Assembly (NCBI GenBank): GCA_034401135.1
Contig: JAWZSP010000009.1
Span: 1,612,001 to 1,676,000, forward strand
Source: Volutella citrinella
Taxonomy: Eukaryota; Ascomycota; Sordariomycetes; Hypocreales; Nectriaceae
Reading direction: 5' to 3'
DNA length: 64,000 nt
The notes beneath the pieces are model-generated. The model was given only the letters and a program-made list of their open reading frames with translations. It was not told where the DNA came from and did no database searches. Positions within the stretch are counted from its first letter, which is position 1; each line of letters opens with the position of its first letter. Positions 34,501 to 46,528 of the stretch are shown piece after piece. A program made the translations under genes and the position numbers.

Positions 34501-34710
34501 TGTATCGTCGTCCCGGTAGACCCAATGGCCAGTCCCCTCTTCTGGTAACCGCTGTCCAAAGTACCCGTTGGCCACGTACGGCGAGCTCTGATAGTGGTTG
34601 CCCACAAAAGTGTCAGATGAGAGAATCCAAGGATCCTCGGAGCCGGGGCCGGGGCCGACGCCAGCCGCCGCAGCGCTGCCAAGAATAGTGGCGAGTAAGA
34701 GTGCAATCAT
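31580..34710 (-). CDS. Secreted GH65 glycoside hydrolase, acid trehalase-like
   Basis: Minus-strand exons are 34710-34482, 34413-33059, 33001-32711 and 32659-31580 (introns 68, 57 and 51 bp), giving 984 residues. The start is the ATG at 34710; an upstream GTG in frame is disregarded. MIALLLATILGSAAAA is a signal peptide. The N-terminal GH65 domain has GNHYQSSPYVANGYFGQRLP. The (alpha/alpha)6 barrel has GLIFWDADTWIYPSVLALYP, and the presumed general acid Glu is in PDEFAYNINNGAFTNA (about residue 530). The C-terminus carries a discoidin-like (F5/8 type C) fold region, DGSFSTVWQPASAKEASV. Acid trehalases (Ath1/TreA) hydrolyse trehalose to glucose outside the cell or in the vacuole. It is divergent from the HR-PKS, sharing 856 bp of 5' flank, and so sits inside the cluster, which is unusual. 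The 57-bp intron is frame-neutral and ends right at the catalytic Glu region. Confidence 0.92.
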
Positions 34711-35566
34711 TGCATGTAACACCAGACCAGTCGATACGCTTTGGCCGGCTTCTTCGACTCAAACAGAGAGCCTATGGCAGCTATTTGCTTTGCTGAAAGC
34801 GCGCGTTCTCGTTCCTTTTTCACCCTGTAGCTTATCTCGTCTCCGGTCCTTCTAAAAGCAACCGACATATGACCGCAGAGGATTGCCAGGGTTCATCACA
34901 CGCGAGAAAGCCGAAGGAGCGAGTTTTTCCTTGAATGGTTGAAAATGCCGCCCTCTGCGGCGCGTTATTCGGGCCAAGGCTAGGGGTGGTGTACTAGCAA
35001 CCCACGTAAGAAGCTCATTCACTAACAACAACAACCTTGGCAGACCAACAATGAGCAGACTGTAAGCGGGAGTCGCCGAAGAAGTTCCTCGTCTGGGGTT
35101 GTGGAGGTGGCGGCCTTTGCTTTTTCGGGCCTGCTGTGCCTCATGGAGACCATGCACTACTTTCTTACACACATTAGACATCGGGCCGAGCCCGCCATGC
35201 AGGATCCAGGAAAGGACCGAATCAGCGGAACCGTTGTTCATTCGCGAGGGGTTTCTTGGCTCGCAGCACCCGCCAAGCGACAAGGGGGTCGGGTGAGTAG
35301 GCCATATTCGGCTAGCGAAATGCCGTGTGGAGATAGTACGCGGAGACGACCCGAGTATGATTACGCGGGGGAATAGATCAGGGATGGTGTAAGGCGATAG
35401 GCTCGCTCGTCAAGCGTGCTACTACGCCGTATGTCTGTCCACGTTGTAGTAGTGCGTAAAGAACAATAAATATAACGTACCTCGGACCAACACGAGGTTG
35501 CACTGCAGCGAGACTCAAAGGCTGCAACTCCATATTTCGAATTCCACCTTGGTTGTCAACGTCATC
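34711..35566. promoter_or_regulatory. Shared divergent promoter of the GH65 gene and the HR-PKS gene
   Basis: 856 bp separate the two ATGs. On the PKS side, TATAA at 35471-35475 lies 92 bp before the PKS ATG, and ACGTCA (reverse of TGACGT) lies at 35559-35564, three bases before it. Small open frames in the region show no family signal. A shared bidirectional control region is an inference. Confidence 0.45.
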
Positions 35567-38500
35567 ATGGAACCTCTTGCCATTGTCGGCATTGCCTGCC
35601 GATTTGCACAAGATGGAGACAGCAATGAGAATTTCTGGAAGCTGCTGATGAGGGGACAATCCGCCATGACGCCATTTCCCAAAGATCGGGTAAACATGGA
35701 TGCTCATTATCACCCCGATCCAGAGCATGGCGGCTCGGTGCGTGACGATCCGAGTTTCCTCTTCATTCCCCCTGGTTCTAAGATGATTATTAGTTTCACA
35801 TCAAAGGCGGTCACTTTATGCGGGGCGACCCTGCCGACTTTGATAACCAATTCTTTGGCATTCCCAAAGGAGAAGTTTTGTCACTAGACCCTCAGCAGCG
35901 CCTGTCACTAGAGAGCGTCTATCATGCGTTGGAAAATGGTCAGTGTCACTAGAAAGCAGAATGCAGAGCCAAAGCTAACACACCACAGCTGGAATCCCCA
36001 TGGACAAGGCAACAGGCTCGAATACTTCGGTTTTCAGCAGTGGCTTCAACCATGACTGGCTCCAGCTGGTCAACAACGACCCAGAGACCAAGCTCAAATA
36101 CAAGCCTATGGGAACCAGTAACTCCATCATCTCGGGACGGATTAGCTGGTTTTACGATTTCAAAGGTCCTAGTCTCACAGTCGATACAGCCTGCTCCAGC
36201 AGTATGGTTGCCTTCCATTTGGGTGCTCAGAATCTACGACATGGCGAATCCGACATGACCGTGATCTCCGGCGTCAATGTCTTTACCTACCCAACAGATT
36301 GGTTCTCTATGGACCACCATGGATTTCTATCAGGTGATGGCAAGTCATACAGCTTCGATCACCGAGCCAATGGATATTCGCGAGGCGAGGGAGTTTCCAC
36401 CGTCGTCATGAAGCGGCTGTCAACTGCCCTTCGGGACGGCGACACAATACGTGCCGTGGTATGTGCCAGTGGTCTAAATCAGGACGGAAAGACGGCAGGT
36501 ATTACGTTACCTAGTGCGGTCGCCCAGGAGCGTATGATTCGGGACGTCTACATCAAGGGAGCTTTGGATATGAACAAGACGTTCTACATCGAGTCACATG
36601 GTACTGGAACTGCAGCTGGCGACCCCATCGAGGCCAGGAGCATTACCAATGCTTTCAAGACAGCTGAGAGGTCTGAACCACTCATTGTGGGTGCAGTAAA
36701 GTCAATAATCGGACACACTGAGGGAGCCTCTGGTATCGCCGGCATTGTCAAGACGGTCATGATCCTAGAATCAGGCATCATCCCACCCAATACCAACTTC
36801 GAGAAGGCAAACCCCAAGATTCCAATTGACAAATGGAAACTGACCATTCCGGTAAAGCCTATGCCATGGCCGTGTACCGGTCTGCGTCAGGCTTCCGTGA
36901 ACTCGTTTGGTTTCTCAGGCACCAACGGCCATGTTGTGATGCAGGACGCATACCACTACCTCCAGGAGCACAATCTTTCAGGCCATCACAAAACTCGACC
37001 AGCTCCCGGACTCGTCGAGCCCAATAGTTCTGACGGTACGACTGAAGCTGTCAATGGCGACAGCGCTGTCGAAAATGGCGATTCAGTCAACGGCCACACC
37101 AATGGGCACACCAATGGACATAGCAATGGGTTCACCAACGGAGACACCAATGGACATTCGGCAGACTCGGCCCAAACCACCAAACTTCCCACTCTGTTTT
37201 TATTTTCTGCTTCTGATGAACAAGGTATCAAGAGGAATGCCCAGTCATTGGCGGATCATTACAACCAGTCTGGTGCTGTCGTGGACGAGCAACAGGAAAT
37301 GAGCAACCTTGCATACACTCTGGCTGAGAGGCGAACTCATTTCTCCTGGAGGTCATACTGCTTGGCAGACAATCTCGGTGACTTGATTAAGATTGCATCC
37401 ACAGGCCAGACGTCGAAGCCTATTCGCACACGAGCGGTACCAAACCTAGGTTTTGTCTTCACTGGCCAAGGAGCTCAGTGGCATGCCATGGGGCGTGAAT
37501 TGCTGGCTTTCCCAGTCTATCTGCAGAGTATCCAGGACGCTACAGAGTACATGCAGAGCTTGGGCGGTGACTGGTCCTTATACGGTATAGTCTCCCTTGT
37601 TCAATTCTGTTTACTACTCAACACTGACCGGAACAGAGGAACTTCTCCGAGACAAGGATTCATCGAAAATCGATAGCCCCTTTCTGGCTCATCCCGCCTG
37701 CACAGCCATCCAAGTTGCAATTGTTGATTTGTTGACATCATGGAATCTCATTCCCAACCGAGTGGTTGGACATTCATCTGGTGAGATTGCCGCAGCATAC
37801 TGTGCTGGAAAGATCAACAGGACGACCGCTTGGAGAGTGGCCTACTACAGAGGCTTCGTCTCGAGCAAGGTGTCTGCCCCAGGTGCTATGCTTGCAGTTG
37901 GTCTACCAGGACCAAGTCTGATAGAGCATCTCAAAAAGATCAACAGCGAGATGGAAGGAGAACTGATTGTCGCTTGCTACAACAGCCCCAAGAATCACAC
38001 CATATCTGGCGATGCGGCTAAGATTGATGCCCTGAAGGCCATCCTAGACGAAGAGAGTGTCTTTGCTAGGAAGCTAAAGGTCAAAACAGCATATCACTCC
38101 GCACACATGAAGAGTGTGGCAGATGAGTATCTCAGTCTAATTGGCGAGATGGAGAAGCCTTCGGAGCCAGCCTCGTCTCGAGTGGATATGTACTCGAGTG
38201 TCACTGGTTCGCGCGTCGATGAGGACATGACAGCTCAGTACTGGGTCAACAACCTTGTGTCTCCGGTTCAGTTTACGAATGCCCTACTGGAACTATCTAC
38301 AGGGAAGCCTAGCGGTCCTATCAAGGTCAGCACGGGCAACAGCAAGATCCAGGAAATCGTGGAGATTGGACCGCACTCAGCTCTACGAAGCGCCATCAAG
38401 GAAACACTCGCCAACGAATCTCAATCTATCAGATATCACGCAATGTTGAACCGCAGCTCCCCTGGTGTGGACACTCTCTTGGGCTCTATCGGCGCACTTC

Positions 38501-41500
38501 ACTCTCGTGGCAGTCTGGTGGACCTCCACAGTGTCTTGGAAACAACAACATACGCCAAGGCAGGTAAACAGCCGACGCTTCTCACCAAACTGCCTCACTA
38601 TGCCTTCAATCACAGCCAGAGAATTTGGAACGAGAGCAGGCTGAGCAAGAACTTCCGCCTTCGCAAGTACCCACGCCACGACCTCTTTGGAGCTCCTGTC
38701 CCAGACTGGAATCCCTCGGAGCCAGCATGGCGTAACTTTATCCGTATTTCCGAGCAGCCATGGCTCAGGGACCATGTGGTAACCGGCAGCATTGTGTACC
38801 CAGGGTAAGTTTGATTCATTGCTCCAGAGGAAAACGTGAATAAGCCCTTGTCCTAATGTGAACAGTGTTGGATACCTTATCATGGCTATGGAAGCCAGCA
38901 AGCAAATTGCGGATCCAGAGCTGGAAATTACCGGATTCCACCTCAAAGATGTCTCCATCAAGAGCGCGCTCATCATCCCCGATGACAAGGAGGGTCTTGA
39001 AGTCAAGTTTGCCATGTCGCCCATGGACGAATCTAGCCTGCAAAAGTCCAAGGTCTGGAGGCAATGGCGTCTGACTAGCTACAATCCTGTGGCAGAGGAC
39101 TGGGTTGAGCACTGCACTGGATACATCTCCACTCAAACTAAACTTGCTGCAGGACCTATTGACGGTGGTGTGGAGGAAGAGCAACGAGTCGTTGCATCGA
39201 GAAAGCTTCTTCAAGACGGTCTCGGTCGCTGTACAACGCCTACGACTATCAATTACGATGCCCTGGACACAATCGGGTTCCACTTTGGCGATACCTTTCA
39301 GAATCTGACAGAGATACGAGCCAATAAGGGCAAGGGTGAAGTCATGGCAGCTATCACGGTCCCCGATGTCGCCAAAATCATGCCCAAGAACTTTACTCAC
39401 CCTCACATGATCCACCCCTCTACCATGGACAGCATGATGCATCTCTGTTTTGCAAGTAAGTCATCTTCAATGCTTCACGTCTCTTCAAATTCCTCGGCTT
39501 ATTATTCTCTCTAGCCGTCATTGACATTAGAGGCAATGGCACCTTGGGTACTCCCATGGTCCCGACTTTTATCAAGGAAGTTCGCGTCTCGGCCAACCTG
39601 GACAGCACCCCAGGCCACAAGTACACGGGACTGGGAACTTCGAAGATGACTGGTTTCCAGAAATTCGACAGTGACGTTACAGTTTGGGACCACGAGACCA
39701 ACCAGGAGAAAGTGGTCGTTCGAGGATGGACTACTACTTCGCTCGGAAAAGATATCTCAGAGGTCGAGCCCAAGAAACTATGCCACACCATTGAATGGCA
39801 ACCAGACCTCCAACTCGTCAAATCCCCTCGGGTGCTTGATTCAGTCCTTGCATCAGACGAGGAGAATGATGAGTACAGGAAGAATGTCCGGCGACTCCAA
39901 CTGGGTGTCGTCCTCTTTGTGACCCTCGCACTAGAAGAGCTGCGAGATTACCCCGTGGAGAATTACAAGGGTCACTTTTCCAAGTACTACGAGTGGTGCC
40001 TCAAGCAAAGAGAAGACCTACACGCCGGCGTGATTCCTCATGTTGATTTTGATGAATGGAAACAGCATTTCGAAAATGAGACACTCAGAGAGCAACTGTT
40101 TTGCCACCTCGAGGAGTCCAATGAGGATGGAAAGCTGTTGGTCCGCATGGGAAAGAACCTCGTCAACGTGTTGAAGGGAGACGTCGACCCTCTCCACCTG
40201 ATGTTTGGCCAAGACAGCCTCCTCAACGATCTTTACAAGAGTATGGTTGAGTCGGGCAACTTGCCCGCACTCCTCAGGTCCTATCTGGACTTGGTCCATC
40301 ACAACGCCATCAACCTCAACATCCTCGAGATTGGTGCCGGAACTGGTTCATTGACTGCACCAGTTCTTGAAACGTTGAGTACACCCACAGACAAGACCAA
40401 TGATGGGTCTCTGAGCGACTCGATTATTGCCAGATATACTTACACCGACATCTCATCTGCCTTTTTTGAAAAAGCCAAGGACAAGTTCAGGAAATGGACC
40501 AATGTCCTCGACTTCCGCACCTTCAACATCGAAAAGGATGCGCGTGAGCAAGGTTTCCAAGGGGGCGAATACGATTACATCTTTGCTGGTAATGTGGTTC
40601 ACGCGACGGCTGATCTGAAAAAGGTGCTGTCAAACCTCAGGTCATTGCTCAAGCCTGGCGGAAAGCTAGTACTACATGAAAGTGTTCGGAGAGGTAAGCC
40701 AGCACTAACCCTACCGCAGTATCGCCTGTGCTAACTTAACTGTGTCCTAGACTTCCTTTGGCCAGCCTTCTCCTTTGGGCAGCTGCATGGCTGGTGGCTG
40801 AGTGTCGAAGAAAACCGTCGCTGGGGACCCACGATGCCCGAGACGGAGTGGGATGACGTCCTACGAGAAGCTGGTTTCGATGGTGTCTGCACTTCTCTTG
40901 GCGATCGTCAAGTTCCAGACATTCATGGACAAAGCATCATGTTCTCAACCAATGTCGAAAGCACCGGGACGCAAGACAAGAACCGGAAGATATACATCAT
41001 CTCTTCCAGTGCGACTCAGGACTTGGCTGCCGCTCTCCAAACGGGTATCACGAACCTCGGCTTCAACAACTGTTCCGTTGTGCAACTCTCTGAGCTGGCT
41101 GACAAGCAATTGATCAACGACACATGCATTTCCCTCATCGACTTGGAGCAGCCAGCTCTCGCCAACCTGACAGAGGAAAGTTACAAGAGCATCAACCACA
41201 TTCTGGCTACAAGTGACGGAGTGTTGTGGATTTCTGGCGATTTTGAGAAGCACCCAGAGCAGCACCTTATTGCTGGTACTATCAGAACAGTCCGATGGGA
41301 ACGAGAGCTGGATGCACCAAATCTGATTACACTCGCTGTGGCTGAGCCAGCCCCAAGCAGCGACGACCTTGTCGCATCTATCCTATCGGTTTTCAAGGTC
41401 CAGTTTGCGGACAGTGTTGACGCGGAATCGAAGAATGCGGAGTATCTCTTGAAGGACAACCAGATCTTGACCAACCGTCTTATCGATGCCAACCATATCA

Positions 41501-43774
41501 ACGAATTTGTTCATTCAAACTATTCCGACGGCACACCAGAGTCAAAGGCTTGGGGAGACGCTGGCCGTCCCCTGATGTTGGATACCTCTTCCCCAGGCTC
41601 TCTTAGCAACCTGTACTGGGCCACAGACCCAGCTTACTCCCAGCCCCTTGCTGAGAACGAGGTTGAAATCGAGATTCAAGCCGTCGGTCTCAACTTCCGA
41701 GATGTCTTGATTGCCATGGGCGAGTATGTGACTAGCTGTCTTGGCAACGAAGCAGCGGGCTTTGTGTCACGCATTGGATCAGGCGTCAGCCATCTCCAAG
41801 TGGGTGATCGAGTCGTTTACATGAATGGTCTTGAAGATGGCGGCTGCTTCAAGACTTTTGGAAGGCAGTCTGCAGATGTTGTCGTCAGGCTTCCCGACTC
41901 CCTCAGCTTCCAAGATGCAGCAAGTCTGCCATCCATCTTCTCCACGGCCATCCACGGTCTATACGATGTTGCCCAGCTGGCCAAGGGCGAGTCGGTTCTT
42001 ATCCATGCTGCGGCAGGTGGTGTTGGACAGGCCGCGATTCAGCTCGCCAATCTCGTTGGTGCCGAAGTCTTTGCTACCGTATCTACCCCGGAGAAGCGCG
42101 ACCTCATCATGCAAGAGTATGGCGTCAAGAAAGATCACATCTTCTCTAGCCGCGATCTTACGTTTGCTGATGGCGTGCTTCGGATGACCAACAACCGTGG
42201 TGTCGATGTTGTTCTCAACTCATTGTCTGGAGATGCATTGCGTGCTTCTTGGGACCTATTGGCTCCGTTCGGTCGATTCATCGAGATCGGTAAGAAGGAC
42301 GCCCAGGCCAACGGAAGAATTGAAACGAACCCATTGCTGCGCCAGACCTGCATGGCCAGTGTGGATCTCAAGACGCTTCTTCAATACAAGCCAAAGAAGG
42401 TAGGCCAGTTGATTCACCAGAGCTTGCAGCTTCTTCAAAATGGAAGCATTCGGATCGCTTCACCAACACGGGTACTCGCCTATGCCCAGATCGAAGAAGG
42501 CTTCAGGTCCTTGCAATCCGGTAAGAGCATGGGCAAGATTGTCTTCAAGCCGAGTGCCACAGACGTTGTCTCCATCATGCCGGACAGGCCCCCTCCTCTG
42601 AAGCTTGAACAGGATGCTACATACGTGCTGGCTGGTGGTCTCGGCGGTCTCGGTAGGAGCATTGCCCGTTGGATGGCATCTCGAGGAGCAGGGCATCTCG
42701 TCTTCGTCTCTCGCTCTGGTGGATCCAGCGAGGCTGCGCAGGAGCTCATTGGTGAATTGGAGGCCACAGGCTGCAAAGCACACGCTTTTGCATGCGATGT
42801 GAGTGACAAGGAGGCTCTCGCCAGCGTTATCGAGCAGTGCAGAGAAACATTGCCCCCTATCAAGGGTTGTGTACAGGGATCCATGGTATTACGGGTAAGT
42901 AGAGTCTCCATTACCCTCTCGCTTCTTCAGTACTGATCGGTTACAGGATGCCATGTTTGAGAACATGACCTACGCCAACTACGATGCTGCTCTGAAGCCC
43001 AAGTTGGATGGATCTTGGAATCTACATGAGCTGCTGCCAGCGACCATGGACTTTTACCTGCTGCTCTCCTCCGCAACTGGCGTTCTTGGAAACCGCAGTC
43101 AGGCAAATTATGCAGCAGGAAACACGTATCAAGATGCACTCGCTCTGTTCAGACGCTCCCAAGGTCTGGCAGCCACGAGTATTGATCTGGGCAGTATTCT
43201 CTCCGTCGGATACGTTGCGGAGAACTACAAGCGTCTCAAGACAACACCCTCGATTGCATCTGTACTGGAAGCTATCCGGGAAGATGAGATTCACACCTTG
43301 ATTGAGTACCACATGGACAAGCGGTACGCCGCACCACACCAGACCGTCACTGGATTGCCTACCACGGCTGCGTACAAGCAGCGCCGCATGCCGGTCCCTG
43401 GCTACCTCAATGTGCCTCTTTTCAAGCATCTACGAAACGAAACCAGCACTGGCGGCGACTTTGTCGAGGACGATCCGGTTCAGGCCCCGATGCAGCTTAA
43501 TGCGACAACAACGATGGAGGAAGCAGTGAATATCATCTCTCATAGCATCCGACTTAAGCTTGCCAGGCTTCTTTCGATGCCGGCCGACGATATCGACCCT
43601 GGAAAGTCAATCAGCTCCAACGGCGTCGATTCATTGGTTGCGACCGAGTTCAGGTCGTGGCTGGCCAAGACTCTCAAGGCCGATGTGCCTATGCTAGACA
43701 TTATGGGAACAAGCAGCATTACCACTTTTAGCGAGAAGATTACGAGCATCAGTAGCTTAGTTCAGGTGAAGTAA
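35567..43774 (+). CDS. Highly reducing polyketide synthase (KS-AT-DH-cMT-ER-KR-ACP)
   Basis: Eight exons: 35567-35737, 35794-35938, 35989-37584, 37637-38804, 38866-39455, 39515-40693, 40751-42894 and 42947-43774. All introns are 50-61 bp and the frame is 2606 residues. KS: DTACSSS (Cys about 174), ESHGTGT and [23 protein letters not shown] (Ser about 684). [14 protein letters not shown] (His about 1017) with Asp in [10 protein letters not shown]. Methyltransferase: [11 protein letters not shown] (about 1496) and [30 protein letters not shown] (about 2037). [13 protein letters not shown] (about 2246) with the SSATG and NYAAGN catalytic blocks. ACP: GVDSLVA (Ser about 2560). Every domain looks active, so the chain should be fully reducible and C-methylated. 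There is no thioesterase, reductase or condensation domain, so release must be in trans. Between KS and AT lies an Asn-Gly-His/Thr repeat. It is the core of the cluster. Confidence 0.96.
37060..37156. repeat. 12-bp minisatellite encoding NGHT/NGHS repeats in the KS-AT linker
   Basis: Imperfect 12-bp units of the type CACCAATGGACA encode [16 protein letters not shown] followed by TNGDTNGH. They fall in the linker between the KS and AT domains, a region tolerant of length variation. Confidence 0.8.
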
Positions 43775-44439
43775 ACGGATAGTGGATTTTCTACGCAGGG
43801 CAATTTAGAGTACATCTATCACAGTAGCAGAATGCCTTGTCTCAAACCAAGTGATGCCTCTCCAAAGAGTTTTCACGCCGTCGTACGAGTACCAATCTCA
43901 GACCCACGATTCGGCTTCTTAGGGAAATTTACCACTTCCGTGCAGCCGTGTATAAACGCGGGGCCCCGGCGACAGAACACGCAGCAAGGATCCGAAGCCC
44001 ACAATCAGTAGCCACGGAGAATTCTCTCCGACCCATACATACCAAGTCCCCCCCGGTCATACTATTCGTCAGCATACGTTATGTCCGGACGTCCCCGGCT
44101 CACTTCCAAGACATTGAGTCCCCACGCCGCCAGTAATGCTACCCCGCAGGCGAGGTAGGGCCGATTGTCCTTGGAAGCTAACCCAGCTTTATTTGGCCTG
44201 CATACCCTGGCACCATTTGATGCCTGCTTGCTGCCAGAAATCGGGCCTATGACATTATGCAGCTAGTAAATACATGAGAGGAGACCGATGACTACTTTAC
44301 TCAAATAGACCATGGAACGATTGTTGACGGATTTGGTCATCCGTGTCTCCCTTGCACCTATTGGCCCTTCTTCTCCATTAAAAGATGAACAAAGTCGGCG
44401 ACACCATCTTGAATCCATCACGAGAAAGTCACTGAAGAT
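43775..44439. other. Intergenic region between PKS and P450
   Basis: About 665 bp between two genes on the same strand. Terminator and promoter are presumably here. A TATAAA near 43951 is too far from the P450 ATG to be its obvious core promoter. No TGACGT word was found here. No gene is seen. Confidence 0.45.
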
Positions 44440-46114
44440 ATGCCACCCTGGCAGAACATCACAGTGGTACCCACGCTGGGCTGCCTGTTGCTCATCTGGG
44501 CACAGCTTGATTGGTCATGGTTGTTGCTTCTGGGCTCCTTTGTGACGCTGTGGTGTGTGGCATTCTTGCTATGGGCTGCATGGGCAGTAGTAATTTACCC
44601 TCTGTTCCTCTCGCCACTAAGACACCTTCCTGAGCCTTCTGGGAGTCATTGGCTTATGGGGCAATGGTTCCGTATCATACGGGAGCCCTCAGGTATGCCA
44701 ATGCGAACATGGTCTGTTATTCCAACCTGGTTGTCTCCCGTATCAATGGCGTGGACTGATTGAGCCTAGGGTGAATGAGATTCCACACCAAGGTCTCATA
44801 CGCTACCGCGACATTTTTAATCAAGAGTGCCTTCTGATCTGTTCTCCGAAAGCGCTGGCCGAGGTATTGGTTACAAAGGTGTACGCCTTCCAGAAACCCC
44901 CATCCTTACGATGGGCATTACGCCGGATCGTCGGCATTGGCCTCGTCCTAGCTGAGGGCGAGGAACACAAATTCCAGAAGCGCAATCTGACGCCAGCCTT
45001 TTCTTTCCGGCATATCAAGGATCTATACCCTGTCTTCTGGCGCCAGTCACGCGAAGCAGTCCAGGCTATGGCTGCAGCATTTGGCAACGCAGATCAGCTT
45101 GAGTTGGACATGAGCTCGTGGGCATCCCGTGTGACGCTCGATATGATCGGCCTAGCGGGGATGGGACAGGAATTCGGGGCTATCAAAAATGAGGATAGTG
45201 CTTTGGTGCAGGCATACAGGAAGGTCTTCCAACCATCCAAGCAAGCTCAGATGATGGCTTTGGCCGGTCTTATACTGCCAACGTGGATCATTGATCTATT
45301 GCCTGTTCGGCGAAACGACGACATTAACTTTGCCGTCAAGGAAATCCGGGCCGTTTGTCTTGACATGATCTCTGAGAAAAGAGCCAAGTTGAAGGGAAAA
45401 GGACACAGCGGCGTTGATATCGTCTCAGTGGCTCTAGAAAGTGGTGCTTTCACAGATGACAACTTGGTCGACCAAGTCATGACCTTTCTAGCTGCAGGCC
45501 ACGAGACGACTGCAACTGCCATGACCTGGACTATATATGCCCTCGCTAAACACCAATCGGTACAGAACAAGCTTCGAGAGGAAATTCGACGACAATTGCC
45601 ATCTACAGACGCGGGCACCGACATCAGCAGCCAGGAAATCGACCGCCTGCCGTATCTGCACGCAGTCTTGAACGAAACCCTCCGCTATTATACCACTGTC
45701 CCTATAACTCTTCGCGACACCATCCATGACACCAGAATTGCTGGACAAGTTGTGCCCAAGGGAACCCAGATCATGGTGAGCCCTCGCGCCACAAATCTTG
45801 ATTACAGCCTCTGGGGCGAAACCGCAGACCGCTTCGATCCAGAACGATGGATTTCGAGCGACGGAAAGATCATAACGAATGGCGGGTCGAGTAGCAACTA
45901 CGCCTTCTTGTCATTTCTGCATGGTCCTAGGGCCTGTATTGGCCTCAACTTTGCGAGGGCCGAGATGGCATGCCTATTGGCGGCCTGGGTTGGGAATTTT
46001 ACATTCGAGTTTAAGAATCCTGAGTACGCTCATGAGGCTAGTCTGAAGTTCAAGGCGGGATTCACCTCGGGGCCTGAGGGGGGGCTTCCAGTTGTCATGA
46101 AGCGTGTCAATTAG
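44440..46114 (+). CDS. Cytochrome P450 monooxygenase
   Basis: Exons 44440-44711 and 44770-46114 with a 58-bp intron give 538 residues. Residues about 8-48 are strongly hydrophobic and form the ER membrane anchor (VPTLGCLLLIWAQLDW, GSFVTLWCVAFLLWAAW). The splice join reads EPSGMPMRTW then VNEIPHQGLIRYR. An earlier donor, GTATGC at 44693, would bring a stop into frame, so GTCTGT at 44712 is chosen. P450 landmarks: I-helix AAGHETTATAMTW, K-helix NETLRYY, FDPERW, and the heme loop FLHGPRACIGLNFARAE with Cys about 480. It oxidises a carbon of its substrate with O2 and a P450 reductase. Lying 665 bp downstream of the HR-PKS on the same strand, it probably hydroxylates the released polyketide. I do not assign a CYP family. 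Confidence 0.94.
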
Positions 46115-46528
46115 AGCGATCACAGACTATTGGTGTCTGTCCACTACTTGAGCTTCTTTTATTTTGTTTCTATGTCACTATCTTTCCTCATGGTCTCTGC
46201 TGCCGTCCATTGCTAGTAAATATCGAGTGTTGAGTCCAACAGGCCTGTGAGCGCAGCCTTGGAGGCCATCATCCATGTAGAGGTCATGGGTGGTACTGGT
46301 AGTAACAGGATGCACCTCTTATGCATCTCTGTCACCTTCTCTTATGTTTGGATCCCAGCGTGACCGTGTTGACTGTGGTGCCCCTCACCTCCATCGTCCA
46401 CCGCGTCCACGGCGTTCACCGCCACCCTTGCGATGCCAGATCTGGTATTTGAAGCTGACGGCACTCTGCGGAATCTGCCAAGTCTTTCCTTTCATCAAGG
46501 GTAACTAGGTTGGGAGTAAATTTTGACC

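Noticed and set aside
44693..44769. Alternative P450 intron using the GTATGC donor at 44693
   Set aside because: With the acceptor at 44769 it gives a TGA codon directly after the join. The GTCTGT donor at 44712 keeps the frame and the expected EPSG..RTW..IRYR order.
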